From NCBI RefSeq assembly GCF_000731985.1, contig NZ_JNCS01000002.1, forward strand, positions 1 to 64,000: 64,000 nucleotides of DNA, given 5' to 3'. The stretch's first letter is position 1, and each line of letters begins with the position of its first letter. Below the pieces are notes generated by a model, which saw only the letters and a program-made list of their open reading frames with translations, was not told the origin of the DNA and did not search any database. Source of the stretch: Natrinema altunense. GTDB taxonomy: Archaea; Halobacteriota; Halobacteria; Halobacteriales; Natrialbaceae. A program made the translations under genes and the position numbers. Positions 52,671 to 60,629 of the stretch are shown piece after piece.

Positions 52671-53255
52671 ATGTGGCCGTGGGAACATCTCGCGTTCGCG
52701 TACGTCCTGTACTCGCTGACGGCGAACGTCGTCGTTCGAAGATCGCCCTCGGCCCGCGAAGCGATCGCCGTCGCCGTCGGGTCACAGCTCCCGGATCTCG
52801 TCGACAAACCGCTCGCCTGGACGGCCGGTCTCACGGGAAGCGGCTACTCGGTCGGGCACTCGTTGTTCGTCGCTCCGTTGGTTTGCCTCGCGGTATACGC
52901 AGTGGCTACCCGGCAGGGGGAGCGGGTCCGATCCGGTGGCGGTGCCTTCGCGCTCGCGTACCTCTCACACCCGATTGCGGACATGCTCAGCCAGTTGCTC
53001 AGGGGACGGGGCGTCGATCTTCGGACCGTCCTCTGGCCGATCGCATCGCCGCCAGCGACGTCTCACGGTGGGTTCCTCGATCACTTCGTTCGATACTTCG
53101 TCCGATACGTACACCAACTCCTCACCGGCGGGCTGACGGTACAGATCGCGTTCCAGGCCCTGCTGGGGCTCGCCGTGCTGGCGCTGTGGCTGTTCGACGG
53201 CGCGCCGGTCCTCACTGACGTCTGGCGGCTGCTGCGCGCCCGACGGCACCGGTGA
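52671..53255 (+). CDS. YdjM/LexA-binding-type membrane metal-dependent hydrolase
   Basis: 194 residues and about four TM helices. WPWEHLAFAYVLYS, GSQLPDLVDKP and YSVGHSLFVAPLVCL with a later LSHPIADM give the His/Asp pattern of the YdjM (DUF457) membrane hydrolase family. It forms an operon with the DUF1616 gene. Substrate unknown; lipid-linked intermediates are possible. Confidence 0.85.
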   Translation: MWPWEHLAFAYVLYSLTANVVVRRSPSAREAIAVAVGSQLPDLVDKPLAWTAGLTGSGYSVGHSLFVAPLVCLAVYAVATRQGERVRSGGGAFALAYLSHPIADMLSQLLRGRGVDLRTVLWPIASPPATSHGGFLDHFVRYFVRYVHQLLTGGLTVQIAFQALLGLAVLALWLFDGAPVLTDVWRLLRARRHR

Positions 53256-53489
53256 CCGGCGATCGACTGCGGTCGAAGCGGGAGTTATACGGTCGGTCCG
53301 ACGACACGGTCTCGGTTGAGCCGTGATGCGGGTCCGAGGATCGCATCGAGAATCGCGCGGGGAGCGGCGGCGGTCGTCGTATCGAGCACAGGAGCGCGTG
53401 CTGGATGGCCACATCGAGGACCCGCTTAAAATCCAGACGGACGGCAGGATACGACCGGCAGACGCCCGTTCGTCGAGGCCGACGACCGA

Positions 53490-55466
53490 TCAGTTACTCG
53501 CCGGCGAGGGCGTACACATCGTCACGTCACCGTTCGTGTAGACCGTGGCCTGATTCGGGCGACAGAGTTGGCCTCGAGAGAGCTGTGCGATCCGCGTGTT
53601 CCCGTCGCCGTCCGTGACGTACGTCGCCTCGGTCGATTGAGCCGCTCGATAGACCGTGTACTCGTGGTCCGCGACGCCGTCCTCGGGAACCGTGGCCGTC
53701 GTCGTCGACGGATACGCGCCGGTCCGACTGAACAGGGTTTGATACGGGTGATCGGTGTGGAGTTGCTGATCGGGACGGATTTCCTCACCCTGGGGCGACC
53801 CGGTCAGTTCGCCGATCGACTCGGCGGCGGCGAGCTCCGATTCGTCGTACGCGAGGCGCTCGTGCTGGGTCAAGAAGACCGGGTTTTCGGCGTTGCTCTC
53901 GGCGGCGAGGACCATCGCGCCCGGATAGACGAGCACGACGACGAGCAACACGGCGGCGACCAGCGCCGGCGTCATGTTCCCCCGCAGCGTCCGCACGCCG
54001 ATCGCCCCGAGGACTGCCATCGGTGCGTAGAGGAACGCGAACCAGCGCGTCGGAATGAAGCTCCGAATGCCGAACATCGGCAGTCCGAGGATGAACACCA
54101 GCATGAACGCCGCCGCCAGCAGGAGGGTGAACACCGACTGTTCGGCGCGGCGCCTGTGGACGACGTACAGACAGCCCACGAACGTGGCTCCAAGCAGGAG
54201 CAGGAACCCGAGATTGTCCACGTAGGGGACGAGCTGTTCGATCAGCGTTGGTGCGGCCTCGGCTCCCGCTTCGGCTCCGTCGGACGAGTCGCCCGCGGTA
54301 TTGAGGAACCCGGCGCTCTCCTCGAGCGTCTGCGTGAAGTAACTCAGGACCGTCGCCAGGAACGAGTCCTGTCGATACGGCGTCAGCGACCAGACGAAGA
54401 TCGTCAGGCCGAGGTTGAAAACGACGAGCCCGACGAGGTTGACCGGCTTTTTCGTCCGGAAGACGCTCGCGTCGAGGCGCGTGAGCCCGAGCGGGCCGAC
54501 CACGAACACGAACTGTGCGAGAAACGCCGCGAGCAACAGGACGAGCATGATGAACGTCGACACCTGATGGGTGAGGATAACGGCGACGCTCGACAGCAGG
54601 AGCAGCGAGAAGTCCCGGATCGTGTACTCGATCCGCATTACTCGGATCAGCGCGTACACCATCGCGAGGAAGAAGACCAGCCCCAGACTCGTGGGGATGA
54701 GGTGCATCCCCCACCTCGCGACGTGGCTCGCGAAGGCGTACAATGCCGTTGCCAGCACCGCCCATCGCGGCGAGACGAGCAGGTTCGTGGTTGCGTAGAC
54801 GAGCAGGACCGAGAGCGGCATCACGAGGCCTACGGAGAGGTACAGCGCGGCGCGAATCGGAACGTCGTACAGCAGCGACGACGCGGCGACCAACAGGTGA
54901 TAAAATGGCGATCCGTAGTGTTTGTCATGGGAGATCGCGCCGAGGGACTGGTCCGCGAGAATCGCGTCGATGAACTCGTGGTGGGTCCAGATGTCGATCC
55001 CGATGTATCCGGGCGTCGCGTACAGCGCGGTGAACCGGAAGACGAACGCGAAGCAGACGATCTGGAGGAGCAGCAGGCCGGGATGGAGGTCGCGATCGTT
55101 CACGAAGACGATCTGGCCGATGACGAGCGTCCCGACGACGCTCGCCAGTCCGAAGAAGCGGTACGTTCGCGCCCCCTGAACGACGGTCAGTAGCACGAGC
55201 CCCGTGAGCCCGACCAGGACGACACTCGGGAGCGCCATCGACACCGCCGACGGCAGGGTCGGAAACGCCCCGGAGTCGTCCCGCTGATACAGGGAGAGGA
55301 GATACAACGTACACGCAGTGCCGAGGATTACCGGAACGGTGTTGAGGTAAATCTGCGACGTGAGAAACCGCAGCGGAAACAGCACCGCCGCGAGGAGGAC
55401 GCCGCCGATCGCCGCGACGGTGTCGAGGCGCAGCGGTCGCAGGTCCGACAGCGAGCTATACGTCAT
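53490..55466 (-). CDS. Multispanning GT-C-like glycosyltransferase
   Basis: 658 residues with about 13 TM helices and a C-terminal soluble domain (about 540-658). The first large extracytoplasmic loop carries GYIGIDIWTHHEFIDAI and ISHDKHYGSPFYHLLVA, an acidic/His-rich loop like that of lipid-sugar-dependent GT-C enzymes. It probably transfers a sugar from a lipid phosphate outside the membrane. The gene overlaps the GT4 gene by 11 bases and ends the four-gene operon. Confidence 0.8.
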   Translation of the reverse strand: MTYSSLSDLRPLRLDTVAAIGGVLLAAVLFPLRFLTSQIYLNTVPVILGTACTLYLLSLYQRDDSGAFPTLPSAVSMALPSVVLVGLTGLVLLTVVQGARTYRFFGLASVVGTLVIGQIVFVNDRDLHPGLLLLQIVCFAFVFRFTALYATPGYIGIDIWTHHEFIDAILADQSLGAISHDKHYGSPFYHLLVAASSLLYDVPIRAALYLSVGLVMPLSVLLVYATTNLLVSPRWAVLATALYAFASHVARWGMHLIPTSLGLVFFLAMVYALIRVMRIEYTIRDFSLLLLSSVAVILTHQVSTFIMLVLLLAAFLAQFVFVVGPLGLTRLDASVFRTKKPVNLVGLVVFNLGLTIFVWSLTPYRQDSFLATVLSYFTQTLEESAGFLNTAGDSSDGAEAGAEAAPTLIEQLVPYVDNLGFLLLLGATFVGCLYVVHRRRAEQSVFTLLLAAAFMLVFILGLPMFGIRSFIPTRWFAFLYAPMAVLGAIGVRTLRGNMTPALVAAVLLVVVLVYPGAMVLAAESNAENPVFLTQHERLAYDESELAAAESIGELTGSPQGEEIRPDQQLHTDHPYQTLFSRTGAYPSTTTATVPEDGVADHEYTVYRAAQSTEATYVTDGDGNTRIAQLSRGQLCRPNQATVYTNGDVTMCTPSPASN

Positions 55467-56418
55467 AGCTGACCCCCGTCGGATGCCCCAGCCCTTCGCC
55501 TCGTCCCAATAGCCGGCTGTACAGTCCGTGGAGGCGCTCGCCGAGGGTCTCGACGGCGAGTCCGTCGATCGAGTCGCGGCCGTCGGAACGGCCCCCGTTT
55601 TCGACGGCCCGCTCGAGCCCGCCGAGGAGCGCCCCGTCGCTGTCGCTGACGACGCAGTTGGTCACGCCGCGGACCGTCTCGCGGACGAAACCGACGTCCG
55701 TCGAGACGACCGGCAGGTTACACGCGGCGGCTTCCTTGACGACCATCGGGCCGCTCTCGCGTTTCGACGTGACCAGCAGAACGTCGCTCGCGTTCATGTA
55801 GTAGGGCATCGTCTCGTGGGCGACGCCGGAGATGGTTCGGAGGTCGATATCGACGTCTGCACGTTCGACGAGCCGGCGGGCGCGTGAAAAGTCCTTGACC
55901 GATCGGGTCCGGTCGTACGGGAAGAGTGCGACCGGGCGGTCGGTTTCCCAGCCGATGTACTCGCGCGCGTTCGCTCGCGACATCGGTCGGAACAGTTCGG
56001 TGTCGACGCCGAACGGGATCAGTCGGTGGTCGGTCGCGAGTTCGCGTGCCATGGTTCGGCTCGGGACGATCGCGGCGTCCGCCCGGCGGGCGCTGTGGCG
56101 ACTGACCGACCGGAGCCACGACTGCTCGCCCATGAGATCGGTTCCCCACAGCGTCACGACGACCGGTCGCGTCGGCTGGGCGAGCGCAAAGGGGGCGACG
56201 AGCCCGTAGTTCGCGTGCACCAGGTCGTACGACGTCGATCGGACCTCCGAGAGGAGTTTCGAATACAAGCGGGCGTACTCCACCGCCGACCGGCCCGACG
56301 CCCCGCTGTGTTCGCCGGGGACTTCGAGGACCGTACAGTCGACGCCGCGGGCCTCGAGAGCGGCCACCTGCTGGTCGAAAAAGGGCCGCGGCGACGTGAC
56401 CAGTTGGAGTACCTTCAT
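55456..56418 (-). CDS. GT4-family glycosyltransferase
   Basis: 320 residues, GT-B fold. N-terminal MKVLQLVTSPRPFFDQQVAA, the hinge VTLWGTDLMGEQ, and the retaining-transferase signature ESGPMVVKEAAACNLPVVS (E-x7-E) near residue 250. It starts on the stop codon of the DUF354 gene (TGATG), so translation is coupled. Confidence 0.92.
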   Translation of the reverse strand: MKVLQLVTSPRPFFDQQVAALEARGVDCTVLEVPGEHSGASGRSAVEYARLYSKLLSEVRSTSYDLVHANYGLVAPFALAQPTRPVVVTLWGTDLMGEQSWLRSVSRHSARRADAAIVPSRTMARELATDHRLIPFGVDTELFRPMSRANAREYIGWETDRPVALFPYDRTRSVKDFSRARRLVERADVDIDLRTISGVAHETMPYYMNASDVLLVTSKRESGPMVVKEAAACNLPVVSTDVGFVRETVRGVTNCVVSDSDGALLGGLERAVENGGRSDGRDSIDGLAVETLGERLHGLYSRLLGRGEGLGHPTGVSYDV

Positions 56419-57488
56419 CAGTGACCTCGATCGGCGGCAGGAATCGATCGTCCCGCGGGACGCGTCTGTGCGAGCGTCTCGAGTTGCCGGACGACGTAGT
56501 CCGTGACGTCGATCCGCTCGGCGAGCAAGCGGTCGCGACGCCGTCTCCACGTGTCGGCGGGTTCCTCGACGACCGAGACGGCTTTGTCGAGCCCGCGCGC
56601 ATGTCTCGCATCGCCGTCGTATCCGAACAGCAGGCCGTATTCCGCCTCGAGTTCCGTCGTGTAGCCGAGCGAAAGCGGGTTCACGTAGACTGCGGGCGTG
56701 CCGAGCACGGCGGCTTCCGCTGCGGTCGTCGCCCCCTCGCTCAGGACGACGTCGGCGTCCGCGAGCAGGTCGTGCAGCCGGGTCGGCGAGGTTTCGAACC
56801 GGTACGACGCGAGGGCGTCCGGGGGCTCCCCCTCCGCCGTGAGCAGGACCTGCAGGCCCGCGTCCTCGAGCCGGTCGACGACCGCCTGAGGGTCGTCGAA
56901 GCCGCCGTGGCCGACGTCGTGGGAGGCGTCCCAACTGCTGAGCCGAACAACGGCGAACGACTCCTCGGGGGCGAGCCCGACTTCCTCGAGTACCGTCGAA
57001 TCGGGGGTGAACCGCTCGGGATGGAGATAGGCGAGTTCGTGATAGCCCGGATACGTCACCTGTTTCGGGCCGATATCGTCCCGGTAACACGCCGGCGTGG
57101 CGATCACGTCCGCGAACGGGTAGCCGAGGGTCGTGATGAGAGTCGCGTGCTCGGTGTCGTAGAAGACGAGACTCGTCGCTCCCGTAAGCGACGCGACGTG
57201 GGCGGCAGCGACGCCGCCGATCGCCGTAATTACGTCGGGATCGAGCCGCCGCGCTCGCCGTAGCAGTCGGAGTTCGTACGTCGCCTGCACCGCCGCCAGC
57301 GAGGCCAGCGAGTCGGCGTCGCCGGCCACGACCTCGTGGTCGATGTCGTACGCCTCGAGGAGCCGAACGGCGACGCCGCTCTCGCGAGCGAAGACGTGCA
57401 CGTCGTGGCCTCGCGCGTTCAGTTCCGCGATCGGGTTTCGGAAGAAGTGGACGTGGCCGGGGTGTTGGATCGTTATCATTACCCGCAT
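56418..57488 (-). CDS. DUF354 GT-B glycosyltransferase-like protein
   Basis: 356 residues. RVMITIQHPGHVHFFRNPI is the family start, and the C-terminal half has LSEGATTAAEAAVLGTPAVY, the nucleotide-sugar loop of MurG/WecB-like GT-B enzymes. DUF354 members are common in archaeal glycan loci and may act as transferases or UDP-HexNAc epimerases. It is the second gene of the operon beginning with the dehydrogenase. Confidence 0.85.
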   Translation of the reverse strand: MRVMITIQHPGHVHFFRNPIAELNARGHDVHVFARESGVAVRLLEAYDIDHEVVAGDADSLASLAAVQATYELRLLRRARRLDPDVITAIGGVAAAHVASLTGATSLVFYDTEHATLITTLGYPFADVIATPACYRDDIGPKQVTYPGYHELAYLHPERFTPDSTVLEEVGLAPEESFAVVRLSSWDASHDVGHGGFDDPQAVVDRLEDAGLQVLLTAEGEPPDALASYRFETSPTRLHDLLADADVVLSEGATTAAEAAVLGTPAVYVNPLSLGYTTELEAEYGLLFGYDGDARHARGLDKAVSVVEEPADTWRRRRDRLLAERIDVTDYVVRQLETLAQTRPAGRSIPAADRGH

Positions 57489-57605
57489 CGTCGACCCACC
57501 TCCGCGACGGGCCGGCGGCTCGAGACGGCGGTCGCCGCCGCCGGCGGTCGACGTTCCGCCCGGGCCACCGATCCGTCGAAGACGCGTCGCTGGGCTCGCA
57601 TCGCG

Positions 57606-59009
57606 TCACAACCTCCGGTAAGTGAGTCCCGCATCGGCGGCGACGCCGTCGTCGACCGCGCCGGTCACGTCGATCAGTGCGGGTTCGTCGGCGAGTTCGT
57701 CCGCGACCTCCTCGAGATCGAGGTGGTCGAACTCCTCGTGGGGCGTCGCGAGCACGACGGCGTCGAAGCCCTCGAACGAGAGTCGATCCTGGATCTCGAT
57801 GCCGAACGACTCTCGGGCCGCCTCGTCGTCCGCGAACGGGTCGAACCCCTCGACGTCGATGTCGTACTCCTGCAGTTCGTCGATGACGGTGCCGATCTTC
57901 GAGCTTCGAATGTCCCCGACGTCCGGTTTGTACGCCAGCCCCAACACCAGGACGCGACTCTCGCGGAGCGTCTTGTGACACTGGTTGAGCGCCTTGATCG
58001 TCAGCTCGGCGACGTGGTCGGGGACCGACTCGTTGACCCGCCGGCCCGTTTGCATGAGTTCGGGGTCGAACCCCTCCTGAGCCGACCGGTACGCGAAGAA
58101 GTACGGATCGACCGGTATGCAGTGGCCGCCGACCAGCCCCGGCCGGTAGTCGTGGAAGTTCCACTTCGTGCCCGCGGCGTCGAGGACGGCCCGGCCGTCG
58201 ATGTCCATGGTGTCGAGCGCCATCGTGAGTTCGTTGACGAACGCGATGTTGAGGTCCCGCTGGGCGTTCTCGACGACCTTGCAGGCCTCGGCGACCTCGA
58301 TCGACGGCGCGCGATGGACGCCCGCATCGACGATCGACTCGTACAGCGTCGCCACGTCCTCGAGCACCGCCTCGGTCTGCGCGCTGACGACTTTGACGAC
58401 GTCCTCGAGGCCGTGGTCCGCGTCGCCCGGCGTGGCGCGTTCCGGGGAGTACCCGACGAAGAAGTCCGTGCCCGCGGTCAGTCCGGAGGCGTCCTCGAGT
58501 GCCGGTACGACCGTCTCGCGCGTCGTGCCGGGGTAGACCGTCGACTCGAGGACGACCGTCGTCCCGGGGTCCATTGTCGATCCGACGGTGGACGCCGCGC
58601 TCTCGACGTAGCCGAGGTCCGGCCGATCGTCGTCGTCGATCGGCGTGGGAACGGCGATGATGACGTAGTCGGCCGCGCCGATCTCGCTGGCGTCGGTCGT
58701 ATACGAGATGTCACCGTCCTGGATCGCATCGTCGGAGAGGTCGCCGGTCGTATCGATGCCTTCCTGTAGTCGACCCACCGTTACATCGTCGACGTCGTAG
58801 CCGATGACGCGGTAGTTCGACCGGGCGAACCCGACCGCGAGCGGGAGCCCGACGTATCCCAATCCGACGACGCAGATCGTCGCCGCGTGCGTCGACTGTG
58901 CGCTCGAGTGCTCGAGGGCGGTGTCGCCGCCGGGACTCGATTGTCGTTCGTTCTGGTCGCTCTCCCGATCGTCGACTCGCGTCTCCGTATCGCTGAGTAT
59001 CGTGGTCAT
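57606..59009 (-). CDS. UDP-sugar (HexNAc) 6-dehydrogenase
   Basis: 467 residues. Rossmann loop ICVVGLGYVGLPLAVGF (about 46), FFVGYSPERATPGDADHG, the catalytic region EACKVVENAQRDLNIAFVNE with its Lys, and GGHCIPVDPYFFAY with the active Cys. SPERxxPGD and GHCIPVDP resemble WecC/TviB-type enzymes that oxidise UDP-HexNAc to uronic acids rather than UDP-glucose dehydrogenase, but this is uncertain. A 40-residue acidic N-terminal tail is haloarchaeal. It supplies acidic sugars to the locus. Confidence 0.93.
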   Translation of the reverse strand: MTTILSDTETRVDDRESDQNERQSSPGGDTALEHSSAQSTHAATICVVGLGYVGLPLAVGFARSNYRVIGYDVDDVTVGRLQEGIDTTGDLSDDAIQDGDISYTTDASEIGAADYVIIAVPTPIDDDDRPDLGYVESAASTVGSTMDPGTTVVLESTVYPGTTRETVVPALEDASGLTAGTDFFVGYSPERATPGDADHGLEDVVKVVSAQTEAVLEDVATLYESIVDAGVHRAPSIEVAEACKVVENAQRDLNIAFVNELTMALDTMDIDGRAVLDAAGTKWNFHDYRPGLVGGHCIPVDPYFFAYRSAQEGFDPELMQTGRRVNESVPDHVAELTIKALNQCHKTLRESRVLVLGLAYKPDVGDIRSSKIGTVIDELQEYDIDVEGFDPFADDEAARESFGIEIQDRLSFEGFDAVVLATPHEEFDHLDLEEVADELADEPALIDVTGAVDDGVAADAGLTYRRL

Positions 59010-59359
59010 GGGTGATGCGTTGTCGCTGCCCCGTCACACAACCGCGTGCAACGGTCACTCCGGAACCGGTGCACCCGCGATCGGCGGGGCGTCCCGTGGA
59101 AGCGACGAGTCGGTGGCGGTGGTTTACTATACCGCGAATAAACGAGTACGGGAACGACACCGAGCGGTTCGTGGCCGGCGGACGCGCCGCTGGCGGAATC
59201 GACGATCCGTGGATGGGCGACCGACTGAGCGCTTAGAACGTTGTTAACCCCGCCTGTACTGCTGTATAATGAAGGTGGCGCGGATCGCATCCCCGATGCG
59301 GTCGGCGAAGTCGCGACGCTCGTGACTCGATCGCGTACCGACTGCAGCAGACGCGAATC
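59010..59359. promoter_or_regulatory. Divergent promoter region
   Basis: 350 bp between the dehydrogenase operon and the membrane wHTH gene. GGTATAGTAAACC (minus strand, near 59130) and CTGTATAATGAAGG (plus strand, near 59265) are candidate TATA boxes for the two sides. No gene is seen. Confidence 0.45.
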
Positions 59360-60007
59360 ATGGTGTTCACGCCCCAAATCGGAGTCAGTACCCGGCTCGC
59401 ATCGATGCGGAGCACCGTCTCGGCCGATCCGGGTCCAGCTTCGACACAGCAGTACGACGTGCACGTGATGGCATCGAGAACGGTCGTTCCGCGGATCGGC
59501 GATCGGTCCGGCGGAACGTTGTCCTGGATACAACTGCTTCGCGTGACGTCGTTCTGGGAGTCCGCCCTGATCGCGGCGCTGTTCCTGTTGATCAGCGGAC
59601 TCGTCGGGTTCCGGATGGCCACCGCGCTCTCGGAGCGCGATATCGACGTGTCGGTGCTGCCGCTGGTGGCGGATACGATCGGCGACCGAGACGACTCCGA
59701 GCAGCCACCAGAGGACACCCATCGCGCGTACGCATCGTATCTCTCGCCGGAAACGCCATCGCGACTCCTGAGCGACGAGGGAGAGGTGGTCCGACTCCTC
59801 ATCGCGAATCACGGTCGGATTCGCCAGCATCGAATCACCGAGCGGACCGGCTGGTCGAAGTCGAAAGTGAGCCGGATCTGCTCGCGGATGCACGCCGACG
59901 GCACGATCGAGAAACGCTCGGTCGGGCGGGAGAACGTCATCACGCTGGCCGATCGACCGGCGACTCGAGAGCAGGCGTCGGACGACGTCGAGACCCCCGT
60001 TCAGTAG
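59360..60007 (+). CDS. Membrane-anchored winged-helix regulator (DUF7343-like)
   Basis: 215 residues. One TM helix (about 68-88, ESALIAALFLLISGLVGF) and a C-terminal winged helix: LLSDEGEVVRLLIANHGRIRQHRITERTGWSKSKVSRICS in consecutive pieces. A membrane-tethered transcription factor of the haloarchaeal DUF7343 type is likely. The true start could be the ATG at 59468, giving a shorter N-terminus. It lies between the dehydrogenase operon and glmS and may control them. Confidence 0.8.
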   Translation: MVFTPQIGVSTRLASMRSTVSADPGPASTQQYDVHVMASRTVVPRIGDRSGGTLSWIQLLRVTSFWESALIAALFLLISGLVGFRMATALSERDIDVSVLPLVADTIGDRDDSEQPPEDTHRAYASYLSPETPSRLLSDEGEVVRLLIANHGRIRQHRITERTGWSKSKVSRICSRMHADGTIEKRSVGRENVITLADRPATREQASDDVETPVQ

Positions 60008-60485
60008 GCACGACCGACCGCCGTTCACCCACCAGTCACATCGCCTTTTTCCGACCGCCACATCGCTCGCGCTCATCGCAGTTCTCGTCGGCGAGAACCA
60101 CCCGACCGACGGCCCCGCCTCGAGTCGACCGTCGGACGACGGTAACTGGGGCAGGCAAGCGACGGTGTCGCCGGAACCGTCCCATGGGGCAGTCGGTCGT
60201 CGCCGGCCGTCCCTAGCCATCTTCCGAGAGCCGGACCAGAGCGACCGCTCGGTCCCTTCGAGGCGGGAATCCCGCCGTTTACCGCGAGGAGGATGGCACG
60301 GCGGACGCCCGCTCCGTCGCATCGGAGAGTAGCGTTTCGAGGGTCGAACGCGGGATTATACGGCCGGTAGCGACCGTCGTATTCGCAGTACCGACTTATT
60401 CGTGCTATAGTAATGGCCGCTGTCACACGTCGTGGGAATGACGCCCCGGCCGTCGACAGCACCGTCGGACGGGGTCGAGATACCA
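60008..60485. other. Intergenic region upstream of glmS
   Basis: About 480 bp with no supported gene. Near its right end are GGATTATACGG, GACTTATTCG and GCTATAGTAATGG, any of which could be the promoter of the short ORF and glmS. Confidence 0.4.
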
Positions 60486-60629
60486 ATGACACGAACCAGT
60501 ACTGCAGTTCAGGCAGCGGTCTCGAACCGGCTCGAAACGACCGATACGACCATCGGCAGCGATGTCGTCCGCCGTTCGGTCGGAGAGACATCGCGGTCGA
60601 CGGCCGCTGCTCGGGAGGTGCTGCGCTGA
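60486..60629 (+). CDS. 47-residue upstream ORF coupled to glmS
   Basis: Encodes TRTSTAVQAAVSNRLETT and a Ser/Arg/Ala-rich rest, with no signal or membrane segment. Its stop overlaps the glmS start (TGATG), and the glmS ribosome site lies inside its last codons. GC bias at third positions is moderate. It may be a regulatory uORF or a chance frame. Confidence 0.4.
   Translation: MTRTSTAVQAAVSNRLETTDTTIGSDVVRRSVGETSRSTAAAREVLR
60614..60620 (+). promoter_or_regulatory. Shine-Dalgarno site of glmS
   Basis: GGAGGTG, a full match to the archaeal 16S 3' end, eight bases before the glmS ATG. It fixes the start at MCGII. Confidence 0.65.

Noticed and set aside
53323-53541. A 72-codon plus-strand frame between the YdjM-like and GT-C-like genes
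   Set aside because: Although a GTTATACGG element lies upstream, the frame is Arg/Ser-rich, has no homology and runs into the 3' end of the opposite gene.
53568-55193. A 541-codon plus-strand frame opposite the GT-C-like gene
   Set aside because: It is a charged, repetitive shadow of a transmembrane protein on the other strand.
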